From assembly GCA_014190575.1 (NCBI GenBank), contig BJGQ01000005.1, positions 62,001 to 126,000 of the forward strand: a stretch of 64,000 bases of DNA, in the 5' to 3' direction. Of this stretch, positions 55,953 to 64,000 are shown piece after piece (the stretch's first letter is position 1; each line of letters opens with the position of its first letter). The notes below the pieces were generated by a model. The model saw only the letters and a program-made list of their open reading frames with translations, made no database searches and was not told where the DNA came from. A program made the position numbers and the translations under genes. The DNA comes from Bacteroidota bacterium (lineage in GTDB: Bacteria > Bacteroidota > Bacteroidia > Chitinophagales > UBA10324).

Positions 55953-56348
55953 TTAGTTTTCCTGTTTGCTGGAGTTGCTCTGCTGCCTGGGGGAAGATTT
56001 TTTTCGGATGTTGATTCCGTATTGCTTCTCTGCAATTGCTACAATCGTGTTGAGCAATAAATTTTTGTCGCGCTCTTGCTGCAGAGCTGCCTCCAACTCT
56101 TTGATTCGTTGGTCCGGTGTTTTTTGTTTTGGTGTTGACACAAAGTGTACTTTAGGTTTTGACCAATCTAAAGTACCTAATTTTCTGAGCCATACCAATA
56201 CAGTGCTGCGACCCTGAATGCCATACTTTATTTGCGCTCGCTTGTAGGTTAGTTCGCCTTTTTCTACTTCGTCAACCACTGCCAATTTAAAGCCCAGTGT
56301 GTAATCGCGTTGACTTCGTCGTTTCGCTTGTTGTTCTTCTTGTTCCAT
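55953..56348 (-). CDS. IS3-family transposase OrfA (helix-turn-helix protein)
   Basis: A 131-residue protein with a helix-turn-helix of the transposase_8 type: RRSQRDYTLGFKLAVVDEVE and GELTYKRAQIKYGIQGRSTV, then a leucine-zipper-like coiled coil (about 75-105, IKELEAALQQERDKNLLLNT). It binds the terminal repeats and, through -1 frameshifting near its end, provides the N-terminal part of the OrfAB transposase. Begins 42 bp inside the right inverted repeat. Confidence 0.9.
   Translation of the reverse strand: MEQEEQQAKRRSQRDYTLGFKLAVVDEVEKGELTYKRAQIKYGIQGRSTVLVWLRKLGTLDWSKPKVHFVSTPKQKTPDQRIKELEAALQQERDKNLLLNTIVAIAEKQYGINIRKKSSPRQQSNSSKQEN
55998..56004 (-). promoter_or_regulatory. A7 slippery site for programmed -1 frameshifting
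   Basis: The minus strand reads CGA-AAA-AAA-TCT in the orfA frame. A slip of one base to A-AAA-AAA-ATC continues without a stop into the orfB frame. Fifteen codons later orfA itself ends. The position just before the end of orfA is where IS3-family elements frameshift. Confidence 0.75.
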
Positions 56349-56409
56349 TTGATAAGTTGTTTTTGTGTCAACTTATTTCAGGACGAGACATCATTTATTA
56401 TTTGTCTAA

Positions 56410-57711
56410 TTATTCAAGCATTTTTTCCAATTTATTAATTCTGGATCCCTTCAACAAAAAGTAATACCCTGAAAATTTTTGTTGTTGAAAGTATTTTTTC
56501 AGTTCATCAACATCAATAAAAAGTTTGATTCTGGGTATAGGGGGCTTTAGTTTTTTTGCTGCTTCTGAAAATTCTTTTCCAACTAACCACAATTCCTTTA
56601 AAGGGATAGTTGTTAGTTGTTTTAATATCAGTTCATGTCCTGAGGCAGAATATTCCCCCAATTCAGCCATGTCACCTAGTACAGCAATTTTATTTAAAAC
56701 AGGAAACTCTTTAAAATTTTCAATCGCGAGTTTCATGCTGCTTGGATTTGCATTGTAAGCATCAAGAATAAATGAATTGCCATCTTTTAATTGTTGCTGT
56801 GAACGATTGTTTGCTGGTTTATAATTTTCAATGGCTTTTTTAATTTTTTCTTTACTCACTTTAAAATGAACCCCAATTGCAGCGGCAGCAAGAATGTTTT
56901 CAATGTTATACTTTCCAACCAATTGAGTTTGTACTTCAAAAATTTCCCCATCAAAAAATGAAAGTTTTATTTTAAGATATGGAAATGAATTCAGTGCTTC
57001 TCCCCATACAATTGCATCTTTATAATTTCCATAAATAATACGATTCATTCCTTCTGATTGTTGAATCAAATCATCCTGAAAAGCTGAAACAAATGCAGTT
57101 GAATTATTTGTTTTCAGAAATTCATATACCTCGCCGTTTCCTTTTCTGACACCTTCAATACTTCCATAACCTTCCAGATGATCCATGCCATTATTGGTTA
57201 TAATTCCATAATCAGGTTCTGCAATTTCACATAAAAATTTATTTTCTAAAAGATGATTCGCACCTAATTCAATTACAACCATTTCTGCTGTTGCTGGAAT
57301 AGAAAGAAGAGTCAGCGGGACTCCGATGTGATTGTTCAGATTTCCATGCGTACAAAAGGTTTTAAATGATAATGACAGAACTGCGTATGCCAATTCTTTT
57401 GTTGTGGTTTTTCCATTGCTACCGGTTATTGAAATTACAGGGCATTTTAGTTGTCGGCGATGATGCTTCGCTAATTCCTGAAGAGTAACAAGCACATCAT
57501 TTGCTAAAAATGTTTTCCCTTCAATAAAAAATTGCTGTTCATCAATTATTGCTATAATAGCTCCTTGTTCAATTGCATATTTAGAAAAACTATTTCCATT
57601 AAAGTTTGGGCCTTTCAAAGCAAAGAACAAACATCCTTTAGTAATTTTTCTTGTGTCTGTACAGATTCCTGTTGAATAAATATATAATTGATAAAGTTCA
57701 TTGATTGTCAT
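56410..57711 (-). CDS. murF: UDP-N-acetylmuramoyl-tripeptide--D-alanyl-D-alanine ligase
   Basis: A 433-residue Mur ligase adding D-Ala-D-Ala to the peptidoglycan precursor. The ATP site is VISITGSNGKTTTKELAY (about 105-122), with VVIELGANHL and DAYNANPSSM as MurF-specific motifs. The N-terminal domain starts NELYQLYIYSTGICTDTR. It ends 19 bp from the IS and is separated from gldJ by a strong terminator, so it is not co-transcribed with gldJ although they are neighbours on one strand. Confidence 0.95.
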   Translation of the reverse strand: MTINELYQLYIYSTGICTDTRKITKGCLFFALKGPNFNGNSFSKYAIEQGAIIAIIDEQQFFIEGKTFLANDVLVTLQELAKHHRRQLKCPVISITGSNGKTTTKELAYAVLSLSFKTFCTHGNLNNHIGVPLTLLSIPATAEMVVIELGANHLLENKFLCEIAEPDYGIITNNGMDHLEGYGSIEGVRKGNGEVYEFLKTNNSTAFVSAFQDDLIQQSEGMNRIIYGNYKDAIVWGEALNSFPYLKIKLSFFDGEIFEVQTQLVGKYNIENILAAAAIGVHFKVSKEKIKKAIENYKPANNRSQQQLKDGNSFILDAYNANPSSMKLAIENFKEFPVLNKIAVLGDMAELGEYSASGHELILKQLTTIPLKELWLVGKEFSEAAKKLKPPIPRIKLFIDVDELKKYFQQQKFSGYYFLLKGSRINKLEKMLE

Positions 57712-57736
57712 GGATCATTTTTGGCCTAAAAGTAAA

Positions 57737-57774
57737 AGTCCTCCGAAAAAAGAAATTGCTTTTTTCGGAGGACT
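57737..57774 (-). terminator. Terminator of gldJ
   Basis: AGTCCTCCGAAAAAA (57737-57751) pairs perfectly with TTTTTTCGGAGGACT (57760-57774). On the minus strand it follows the gldJ stop by about 20 bp and is trailed by TTTTACTTTTAGG. A strong 15-bp stem. Confidence 0.85.
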
Positions 57775-57795
57775 AAAAGTTTTTTCTTATCGAAA

Positions 57796-59304
57796 TTATT
57801 TATTTGCTTTCTTATATCCTTTGCTATCTAATTTTTTATTTGTTTTAACTTTAAAATAATTTCCGGCTTTGGTTTCATTTCCCATTGGGCTACCCAAACG
57901 CGCCATTGCGCAACGGAACCCTAAAGTAGCCAAATCCTGATTTTCATCTAAGTATCGGCGTGTTCCAGGTGACATCCAATAAGCACGATCAGACCATGAT
58001 GCTCCTTTGTAAACTCTTGCCTTGTTATTTATCAAGGAAGAAACACCATATTGATATTCGTTCCACGATGAGCTATCACCATCAAGATAATCAATCACGT
58101 TTGATTTTTTGTAATTCAAGCGATTGATGTTTTCCTGTTCTGTAACTGGAATTTTAACAACACGACCAAGAGAATCTTTGTCAACATGGGCAAAGTCTTC
58201 ATCCAAACTATCTTTATCAAACACATTACCACGGAAAGAATTAAAATCAACATCATCATAAAAAGTATAAGGACGATAAACATCCATGCACCACTCACTT
58301 ACATTACCAGCCATATTATATAAACCATAATCGTTTGGCATGTATGAATATATAGGCGCAGTAATGTCAGCAGCATCGTTTAATCCACCTGCAATACCCA
58401 TGTTATCACCGCGATCGCGTTTGTAGTTAGCTAAGAAATCTCCCTGCCATGAACCATGTTTCGAATCTCTTAGAACATCATTATTCCAAGGGTAAATTTT
58501 ACGATCAGTAATTGTTTCTTCTCCTGCATAAGGATTGTTTCCAATCAAAGAAAGTGAAGCATATTCCCATTCAGCTTCAGTTGGCAAACGATATTCAGGT
58601 AAAAGAATACCATCCTCAATTCTAACTTTTCTTCTTCCTGAACCATTCGGACTTAAGTCTTTCAAATTCTTATTTACAATTCCTTCATATTGACCTACTA
58701 TATAAGCGCCTGTATTGAAGTTATCCTGACCAATCTGATTATTATTTTTATCTAAAACGCCTTTCTCAACCATGATTCCTTCATTTACACGGTCAGTTCT
58801 CCACTTGCAATATTCATTTGCCTGTACCCATGTTACACCTACCACTGGATAAAAATCGTACGCAGGATAACGGAAATAATATTCAACATAAGGCTCATTA
58901 TATGCTAACTCACGACGCCAAGATAAACTATCAGGTAAAGCATTTCGATACACTTCAGGAAAATCAGCTCCGAAAACACGGTTTACCCAGTATAAATATT
59001 CACGGTAATGAACATTGGCAACTTCGGTTTCATCCATATAAAATGAGGGGACTGAAACTGTGCGTGGAATATTATCATTGCTGAAAATCACATTCTGCTC
59101 AGTACTTCCCATAGTGAAACGACCTCCCTGAACTAAAACAAGGTTTGGTCCGGTTTGTTGGCCTCTGAATTTCAGTGATACCTGAAAACCACCCCACTTG
59201 GAGTCGTTATAATTCCAACCTGTGGTTGCAGATTTGTCTTTTTTACAAGAGGTTAAAAACAAAGCACCTAATGTAACGAGTACTAAAGGAATTCTTTTAA
59301 GCAT
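57796..59304 (-). CDS. gldJ: Gliding motility/T9SS lipoprotein GldJ
   Basis: A 502-residue lipoprotein (lipobox LFLTSC) of the formylglycine-generating-enzyme-like family. After TTGWNYNDSKWGGFQV, a GldJ hallmark, come LVLVQGGRFTMGSTEQNV, YRLPTEAEWEYASLS, MAGNVSEWCMDVYRPY and SWSDRAYWMSPGTRRYL. GldJ is an outer-membrane lipoprotein that stabilises GldK and is needed for T9SS function and, where present, gliding. Its position next to porP/sprF-like and porU genes fits the usual gldJ neighbourhood. Own promoter and terminator. Confidence 0.93.
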   Translation of the reverse strand: MLKRIPLVLVTLGALFLTSCKKDKSATTGWNYNDSKWGGFQVSLKFRGQQTGPNLVLVQGGRFTMGSTEQNVIFSNDNIPRTVSVPSFYMDETEVANVHYREYLYWVNRVFGADFPEVYRNALPDSLSWRRELAYNEPYVEYYFRYPAYDFYPVVGVTWVQANEYCKWRTDRVNEGIMVEKGVLDKNNNQIGQDNFNTGAYIVGQYEGIVNKNLKDLSPNGSGRRKVRIEDGILLPEYRLPTEAEWEYASLSLIGNNPYAGEETITDRKIYPWNNDVLRDSKHGSWQGDFLANYKRDRGDNMGIAGGLNDAADITAPIYSYMPNDYGLYNMAGNVSEWCMDVYRPYTFYDDVDFNSFRGNVFDKDSLDEDFAHVDKDSLGRVVKIPVTEQENINRLNYKKSNVIDYLDGDSSSWNEYQYGVSSLINNKARVYKGASWSDRAYWMSPGTRRYLDENQDLATLGFRCAMARLGSPMGNETKAGNYFKVKTNKKLDSKGYKKANK

Positions 59305-59339
59305 CTGATTGAATTTGGATGTGTAAAATTGGTTAAACG

Positions 59340-59369
59340 CAAATGTAGCTAAAGTATTGTTTCATCAAA
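59340..59369 (-). promoter_or_regulatory. Bacteroidota-type promoter of gldJ
   Basis: On the minus strand TTTG (59369-59366), an 18-bp spacer and TACATTTG (59347-59340), an exact consensus match. The -33 box overlaps the stop codon of the PorP/SprF-like gene. It lies 36 bp before the gldJ ATG. Confidence 0.75.
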
Positions 59370-60354
59370 GTATGTCGGGACATTCAGTGTATCTCTTTTG
59401 TCGTCTTTCTTTCTCTCTGTTTTTTTGATCGCCGAGATTTACTGTTATTGAAATTTCATGGGTGCCTCCACTGTTTCCTCTTAATCCGGAAGTTGTGATG
59501 TCGTAACTGTATGCGGTTTTAAAAACACCTTTTTTTACTCCAAAAATTAATGACAAAGCATCGGGGTTTTTAACTGTGTATCTATAATTGAGGCCTGCAA
59601 TTAATACTCCTGCTCCCGTCATTATGCCTGCATTTATTTGTCGGAATCTGCCTTGCTGAACCAACAAAAAATTAGGCGCGAAGAAAGATTTTGATCTTTT
59701 ATTCTTTTTAAATTCATAACCAAAGTGAACAGCATATCTTACAGGAAGCGTTGATTTTGTTCCGGAATAAAATGAAATGTTAGGTTGAGTGATGTGCTTG
59801 ATACCAACGCCGAAAAAAAGTTTTTTACTGAATATTAAAAAGCCCGCCCCAAAATCAACATAGCTTTTTGTTTGATAGAATGGAGCGTCTTCACCTGTTG
59901 CTTGCGTAACAGAAACCGAGTTCGGATCAATCATGTCAGTAAAAATAAATTTAGCATAATCAATTTTCAATTGAGAATATGAAGTGCTGAATCCGGCTTT
60001 CAATGCATAATTTTTATTCATTTTAAATTGATAGGAATAAAAACCAGTGAATTGTAAATTTGAATATAGACCATTTCCTTGCTGATCTGAAAAAGCAGAT
60101 AAACCGATTCCGCCATTTATTTTTTCAATATCCTGATCATAACAAACCGAGTAGGTGGTATATGCATTATTTAATGATGGCCATTCATTCCGGAAGTTGG
60201 CAATAAATCTTGGCCCGATACCAACGCCTGCAAATGCCGGATTGAGATACAGAGGATTATTCAGAAACTGACTGAACTCTGCATCCTGTGCTTTTGTTAT
60301 TTCACAAAATGTTAGTATGATTGACAAGATTAAGAGGTGTTTAAAGTGGCGCAA
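59365..60354 (-). CDS. PorP/SprF family type IX secretion membrane protein
   Basis: A 329-residue outer-membrane beta-barrel-like protein with signal peptide (ILTFCEITKAQ), beginning at TTG 60354. The PorP/SprF hallmark is DAEFSQFLNNPLYLNPAFAG followed by FRNEWPSL; the rest alternates strands and turns ending GTHEISITVNLGD. Such proteins bind large cargo or the SprB-type adhesins and connect to PorK/GldK-type rings. Its C-terminus (KKRYTECPDIL) does not end in the usual aromatic residue. Divergent from porU by 116 bp. Confidence 0.9.
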   Translation of the reverse strand: MRHFKHLLILSIILTFCEITKAQDAEFSQFLNNPLYLNPAFAGVGIGPRFIANFRNEWPSLNNAYTTYSVCYDQDIEKINGGIGLSAFSDQQGNGLYSNLQFTGFYSYQFKMNKNYALKAGFSTSYSQLKIDYAKFIFTDMIDPNSVSVTQATGEDAPFYQTKSYVDFGAGFLIFSKKLFFGVGIKHITQPNISFYSGTKSTLPVRYAVHFGYEFKKNKRSKSFFAPNFLLVQQGRFRQINAGIMTGAGVLIAGLNYRYTVKNPDALSLIFGVKKGVFKTAYSYDITTSGLRGNSGGTHEISITVNLGDQKNREKERRQKRYTECPDIL

Positions 60355-60470
60355 CCGAATGAAGAATTTATTTTTTGAATCAACGCAATATCACTTCTTT
60401 TATTCCGTTGTGCAACAAAAATCTTAAATCCGGAAGACCGTTTATACTTTTAAACCTCCAATTTTGTTTC

Positions 60471-63400
60471 ATGAAAAAAGGCTTTTTTTTATTTATCTCG
60501 TTTTATTTATTGAATGGTTCGCTTGAATCATCAGCACAAACTATCACCTCACCTGTTGTTATTTTGAATTGGGTTGATACGAGTAAACAAGTGGAATTAC
60601 CAGATTTGAAAAAACATGATACTTATTATTTCAGTGGGGCGCAGTATGATTTAACGCGAACAGGAGTAATTCCTCTTTATGCCACCACAATAAAACTTCC
60701 TTTGAATTCATCTCCTGATATTAAAGTAGTAAATGCTATTTATGAATTAACCAATGAAAATATCACAATTGATTTCTCCAATGATATTAAAGCATCTTAT
60801 TATTCAATTGGATACGAAAAAGGAAAACCTGTTGCAGATATTTATATCCCTGCGCTGAAAAAAAATAACCAGAACGGAAGCATTGAACGGTTAAAATCAT
60901 TTCAACTTGAATATTCATTTATCTCTGATAATAAGGATAAGGATTTAGGAAATACCCCGAAATCATTTGCTGCAAATTCAGTTTTAGCAACTGGAAGTTG
61001 GTATAAAATAGGTGTAAATAAAGATGGAGTATATAAAATTGATAAATCTTTCTTGACCTCTCTAGGTTTAAATGCTAATCAGTTAAATCCTAAACATTTG
61101 AAAATATTTTTTTCAGGTGCAGGAATGATTCCTGAAAGTAACAGCACTGTACGAACTGATGATTTAAAAGAAATTGCATTATCGGTTGTAGGAGAGAGTG
61201 ATGGAAAATTTGATGATGGAGATTTTATTTTATTTTATGGTCAAAACCCTAACCGCTGGTATCTTGATACATCAACTAATATGTTTTATCATGTTCAACA
61301 TTTGTATTCTGATTTCACTTATTACTATTTAACAGTTGCGGCAAGTAATGGAAAAAGAATTTCGACAGTTGCCAGCGAACCTTTAACGCCAACTCAAACT
61401 TTCAATTACTTTGATGATTATGCTTATCATGAAGCCGATACAGCTAACTTATTATTAAGTGGACGAGATTGGTATGGTGAATCATTTAAATACATTCTCT
61501 CACAAGATTTTAATTTCAGTTTTCCTAATCATTTGATAGAAACAACTGCTCAGTTAAAAGCGGCCGTTGCTTCTCATACAATTACTGGTCAAGGAACAAG
61601 AAATTTTAACATCACTTTTAATGGCAGTCCACTTGGAAATATTATTGTTCCCGAAACATGTGGTGATTATACCTGTCCGGTTGCAACTGCAGTTTCACAA
61701 TCATTTTCTTTTCTTCCAAGTTCAGATCAACTTAATGTAAACCTAACATATAGTAGTAATGCAGACGATGCTAATGGATGGTTAAATTATTTAGAACTGA
61801 ATGTTAAACGATCGTTAATAATGAGCAGCGATCAAATGCCGTTCAGAGTTGCTGCTTCTGTTGGGGTTGGAAATATTTCAGAATTTGATCTCACAACTTC
61901 AACAGCTATTTCGGTTTGGGATGTTGCAAATCCTTGGGTGGTAAAATCAATTTCACTTATTGATAATGGAAGTACAAAATCATTTGTTGCGAAGACTGAT
62001 GATTTGCATGAATATGTTTCTTTCAACGGAAATTCTTTTCTGACTCCAAATAATAATGGCAAAATAAAAAATCAAAATCTTCATGCAACACCTACCTCTG
62101 ATTATATAATTGTTGTTCCATCAGATTTAAAATCGAGTGCCGATGATTTAGCTGCCTTTCATCAGCAAAATGATAATTTAAAAGTTCGCGTTTTTACAAC
62201 CGATCAGATATACAATGAGTTTGGGGGTGGAATTGGTGACCCATCTGCCATTCGTGATTTTATGAAAATGCTTTATGACCGTGCAAATGGTGACACCACA
62301 TTAATGCCGAAATACTTATTGCTTTTTGGTGATGGTTCTTTCGATTATAAAAACAGAATTGCAAACAACACCAACTTGGTTCCAACTTATGAAAGTTATG
62401 AATCGTTAAGCCCGATTAGTTCATTTAACTCCGATGACTTTTTTGGATTCTTAGATAATAATGAAGGAGGAAACTTACTATCTTCCAATTTTAAAATGGA
62501 TGTTGCAGTTGGGCGCATTCCAGCAAAAAATGAAGCTGAAGCTGCTGATGTAGTAAATAAAATAAAATTTTATAAATCAGCCTCTTCACTCGGACCATGG
62601 CAAAATGTTTTAACTTTTTGTGCCGACGATGAAGATGGTAATACACATATTAATGATGCTGATGCTATAGCAAACTATGTTTCAACCAATAGTCCTGAAT
62701 TCAATATTGATAAAATTTATTTAGATGCTTTTCAACAAATTTCTACCCCTGGTGGGGCGAGATATCCAGATGTAAATACCGCAATCAGTAACCGGATATA
62801 TGCTGGTACTCTTATATTTAATTATATGGGACACGGTGGTTATACCGGATTAGCACATGAACGGATTTTAAGTAATGTTGATTTTGATGGCTGGACAAAC
62901 ATGTGCAAACTTCCGTTATTTATTACCGCCACATGCGACTTCAGTAATTTTGATGATGCAGAAATTGTTTCTGCCGGCGAACGGTTATTATTAAATCCGA
63001 ATGGCGGAGCAATAGGTTTGGTTACTACTGTTCGACTTGTTTATTCGTATGCTAATTATGATTTGAATCTTAATTTTATGAAACAGGTTTTCAGAGTTAT
63101 TAACGATAAACCAATTTCGGTGGGTGAAGCATTGCGCATTGGAAAAAATAATGTAACATCTGATGCAACTAACAATCGTAAGTTTACTTTCCTAGGTGAC
63201 CCTGCTATTTCATTAATCAATTCTTCAAATCAGGTTTTAACTTCTACAATAAAATCACATCCGGTTAATAGTATTCCCGATACATTAAAAGCATTGGAAA
63301 AAATTACCATCACCGGATTTGTAGCGGATAAAAGCGGAACAAAAATTTCGTCTTACAATGGAATTGTTTATCCGATTGTGTATGACAAAGCTGTTACCTA

Positions 63401-64000
63401 TCAAACATTACACAATGATCCTGAAAGCCCGGTTAAACAATTTCAGTTGCAGAAGAATGCAATATTTAATGGAAAAGCAAGTGTGAAGAATGGCAATTTC
63501 TCTTTCACTTTTATTGTACCAAAAGATATTTCGTATCAATATGGTTTCGGTAAATTAAGTTACTATGCACAGGATGGAAATTCAAGTGCGAGCGGATATA
63601 AAAAAGATGTTGTGGTGGGTGGTTCAGCCGATAGCTTTGATTTAGACAACACAGGTCCGCACATTGATATTTACATGAACGACGAAAAATTTGTTTTTGG
63701 TGGCATGACTGATGAGAATCCAACTTTGTATGTGAAACTAAAAGATGAAAGTGGCATTAATACAGTAGGAAATGGAATTGGTCATGATGTTACGGGAATG
63801 AAAGATGAAGATTCAAAAAGCACTTTTTTAATGAATGAATTTTATGAGGCAAACCTTGATGATTATCAAACAGGAACCATTCGCTATCCATTAAAAAATC
63901 TTTCTGACGGACGACACAACATCACCGTAAAAGCCTGGGATGTTTACAATAATTCCAAAGAAAGTTATACTGAATTTATTGTTGCATCGTCAGCGCAAGC
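60471..64000 (+). CDS. porU: T9SS C-terminal signal peptidase PorU, 3' end outside window
   Basis: Not in the ORF track because no stop occurs before the edge. From ATG 60471 (signal peptide MKKGFFLFISFYLLNGSLESSA, cleaved near AQ) 1176 codons are open. The gingipain-type C25 peptidase domain spans about 540-930: VGRIPAKNEAEAADVV, the catalytic His788 in FNYMGHGGYTG and Cys822 in ITATCDFSNF. PorU removes the sorting domain of T9SS cargo on the cell surface and attaches it to A-LPS. The 1176-residue length so far is close to the family's usual 1150-1300. It complements gldJ and porP/sprF. Confidence 0.95.
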   Translation, partial: MKKGFFLFISFYLLNGSLESSAQTITSPVVILNWVDTSKQVELPDLKKHDTYYFSGAQYDLTRTGVIPLYATTIKLPLNSSPDIKVVNAIYELTNENITIDFSNDIKASYYSIGYEKGKPVADIYIPALKKNNQNGSIERLKSFQLEYSFISDNKDKDLGNTPKSFAANSVLATGSWYKIGVNKDGVYKIDKSFLTSLGLNANQLNPKHLKIFFSGAGMIPESNSTVRTDDLKEIALSVVGESDGKFDDGDFILFYGQNPNRWYLDTSTNMFYHVQHLYSDFTYYYLTVAASNGKRISTVASEPLTPTQTFNYFDDYAYHEADTANLLLSGRDWYGESFKYILSQDFNFSFPNHLIETTAQLKAAVASHTITGQGTRNFNITFNGSPLGNIIVPETCGDYTCPVATAVSQSFSFLPSSDQLNVNLTYSSNADDANGWLNYLELNVKRSLIMSSDQMPFRVAASVGVGNISEFDLTTSTAISVWDVANPWVVKSISLIDNGSTKSFVAKTDDLHEYVSFNGNSFLTPNNNGKIKNQNLHATPTSDYIIVVPSDLKSSADDLAAFHQQNDNLKVRVFTTDQIYNEFGGGIGDPSAIRDFMKMLYDRANGDTTLMPKYLLLFGDGSFDYKNRIANNTNLVPTYESYESLSPISSFNSDDFFGFLDNNEGGNLLSSNFKMDVAVGRIPAKNEAEAADVVNKIKFYKSASSLGPWQNVLTFCADDEDGNTHINDADAIANYVSTNSPEFNIDKIYLDAFQQISTPGGARYPDVNTAISNRIYAGTLIFNYMGHGGYTGLAHERILSNVDFDGWTNMCKLPLFITATCDFSNFDDAEIVSAGERLLLNPNGGAIGLVTTVRLVYSYANYDLNLNFMKQVFRVINDKPISVGEALRIGKNNVTSDATNNRKFTFLGDPAISLINSSNQVLTSTIKSHPVNSIPDTLKALEKITITGFVADKSGTKISSYNGIVYPIVYDKAVTYQTLHNDPESPVKQFQLQKNAIFNGKASVKNGNFSFTFIVPKDISYQYGFGKLSYYAQDGNSSASGYKKDVVVGGSADSFDLDNTGPHIDIYMNDEKFVFGGMTDENPTLYVKLKDESGINTVGNGIGHDVTGMKDEDSKSTFLMNEFYEANLDDYQTGTIRYPLKNLSDGRHNITVKAWDVYNNSKESYTEFIVASSAQ

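Larger units (their letters stand above)
55042..56390 (-). mobile_element. IS3-family insertion sequence (IS150-like), intact
   Basis: 1349 bp with 24-bp terminal inverted repeats TGAGTCGTCCTAAAATAAGT... and, at the right end, ...ACTTATTTCAGGACGAGACA; 21 of 24 positions match and the ends are TG/CA as usual for IS3. It encodes OrfA and OrfB in overlapping frames with an A7 slippery site between. It sits between the stops of ftsH (11 bp away) and murF (19 bp away). No target-site duplication is visible in the flanks (TAAAT versus TCATT), so the copy may be old or recombined. No gene is disrupted. Confidence 0.92.

Noticed and set aside
55042-56390. Target-site duplication around the IS
   Set aside because: Flanks TAAAT and TCATT do not match for 3-5 bp; no convincing duplication.

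Overview
The window is a contiguous, gene-dense chromosomal segment of a low-GC member of the Bacteroidota. The assignment rests on type IX secretion (T9SS) machinery (GldJ, a PorP/SprF-like protein, PorU), T9SS cargo proteins with C-terminal sorting domains, Bacteroidota-only families (DUF2480, DUF4286, DUF6252-like), promoters of the TTTG-N18-20-TAnnTTTG type, and weak Shine-Dalgarno signals with many TTG starts. I cannot resolve the order; Chitinophagales/Saprospirales-like lineages fit. There are no rRNA or tRNA genes, no CRISPR array and no prophage.

Layout. 1-6 kb: end of lpxH, a LUD (LutC-like) gene, and a peptide ABC transporter (solute-binding lipoprotein plus two permeases, no ATPase in view) whose operon is split by a RAYT transposase with six REP-like hairpins. 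6-11.5 kb: DUF4286, ligA, mnmH and selD (selenouridine pathway) with a higBA toxin-antitoxin pair between mnmH and selD. 11.5-20 kb: sulfotransferase, lipoprotein, DUF3109, polyprenyl synthetase, OmpA-family porin, DUF2480, PpiD/SurA-type foldase. 20-24.5 kb: two SGNH-hydrolase-like proteins and an MBOAT O-acyltransferase in one tight operon, probably an exopolymer O-acetylation unit. 24.5-26.8 kb: a T9SS cargo gene followed by an unusual non-genic region: a 250-bp imperfect palindrome, a second copy of the cargo gene's last 55 bp, and a 42-bp-period degenerate repeat array. 26.8-33 kb: dusB, CPBP protease, cdsA, psd, radC, fasciclin and small secreted proteins. 33-38.8 kb: secreted proteins and a decayed T9SS cargo gene.

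38.8-45.2 kb is the most coherent candidate system: an ECF sigma factor and a soluble zinc-type anti-sigma factor, then exported lipoprotein MsrB and MsrA (both lacking the usual resolving cysteines), then three consecutive exported thioredoxin-fold proteins with CxxC motifs (DUF1223, an Omp28-like T9SS cargo, a redoxin), then a convergent sulfite-oxidase-fold molybdoenzyme with its cytochrome b561. It reads as an envelope methionine-sulfoxide repair and thiol-relay locus.

45-57.7 kb: pirin, GNAT, fumC, enoyl-CoA hydratase, B12-binding mutase subunit, a TonB-domain protein, gltX, birA, rsfS, ftsH, an intact IS3-family element (55042-56390) and murF. 57.8-64 kb: gldJ, porP/sprF-like and the start of porU, i.e. 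a T9SS locus that serves the cargo genes seen elsewhere in the window.
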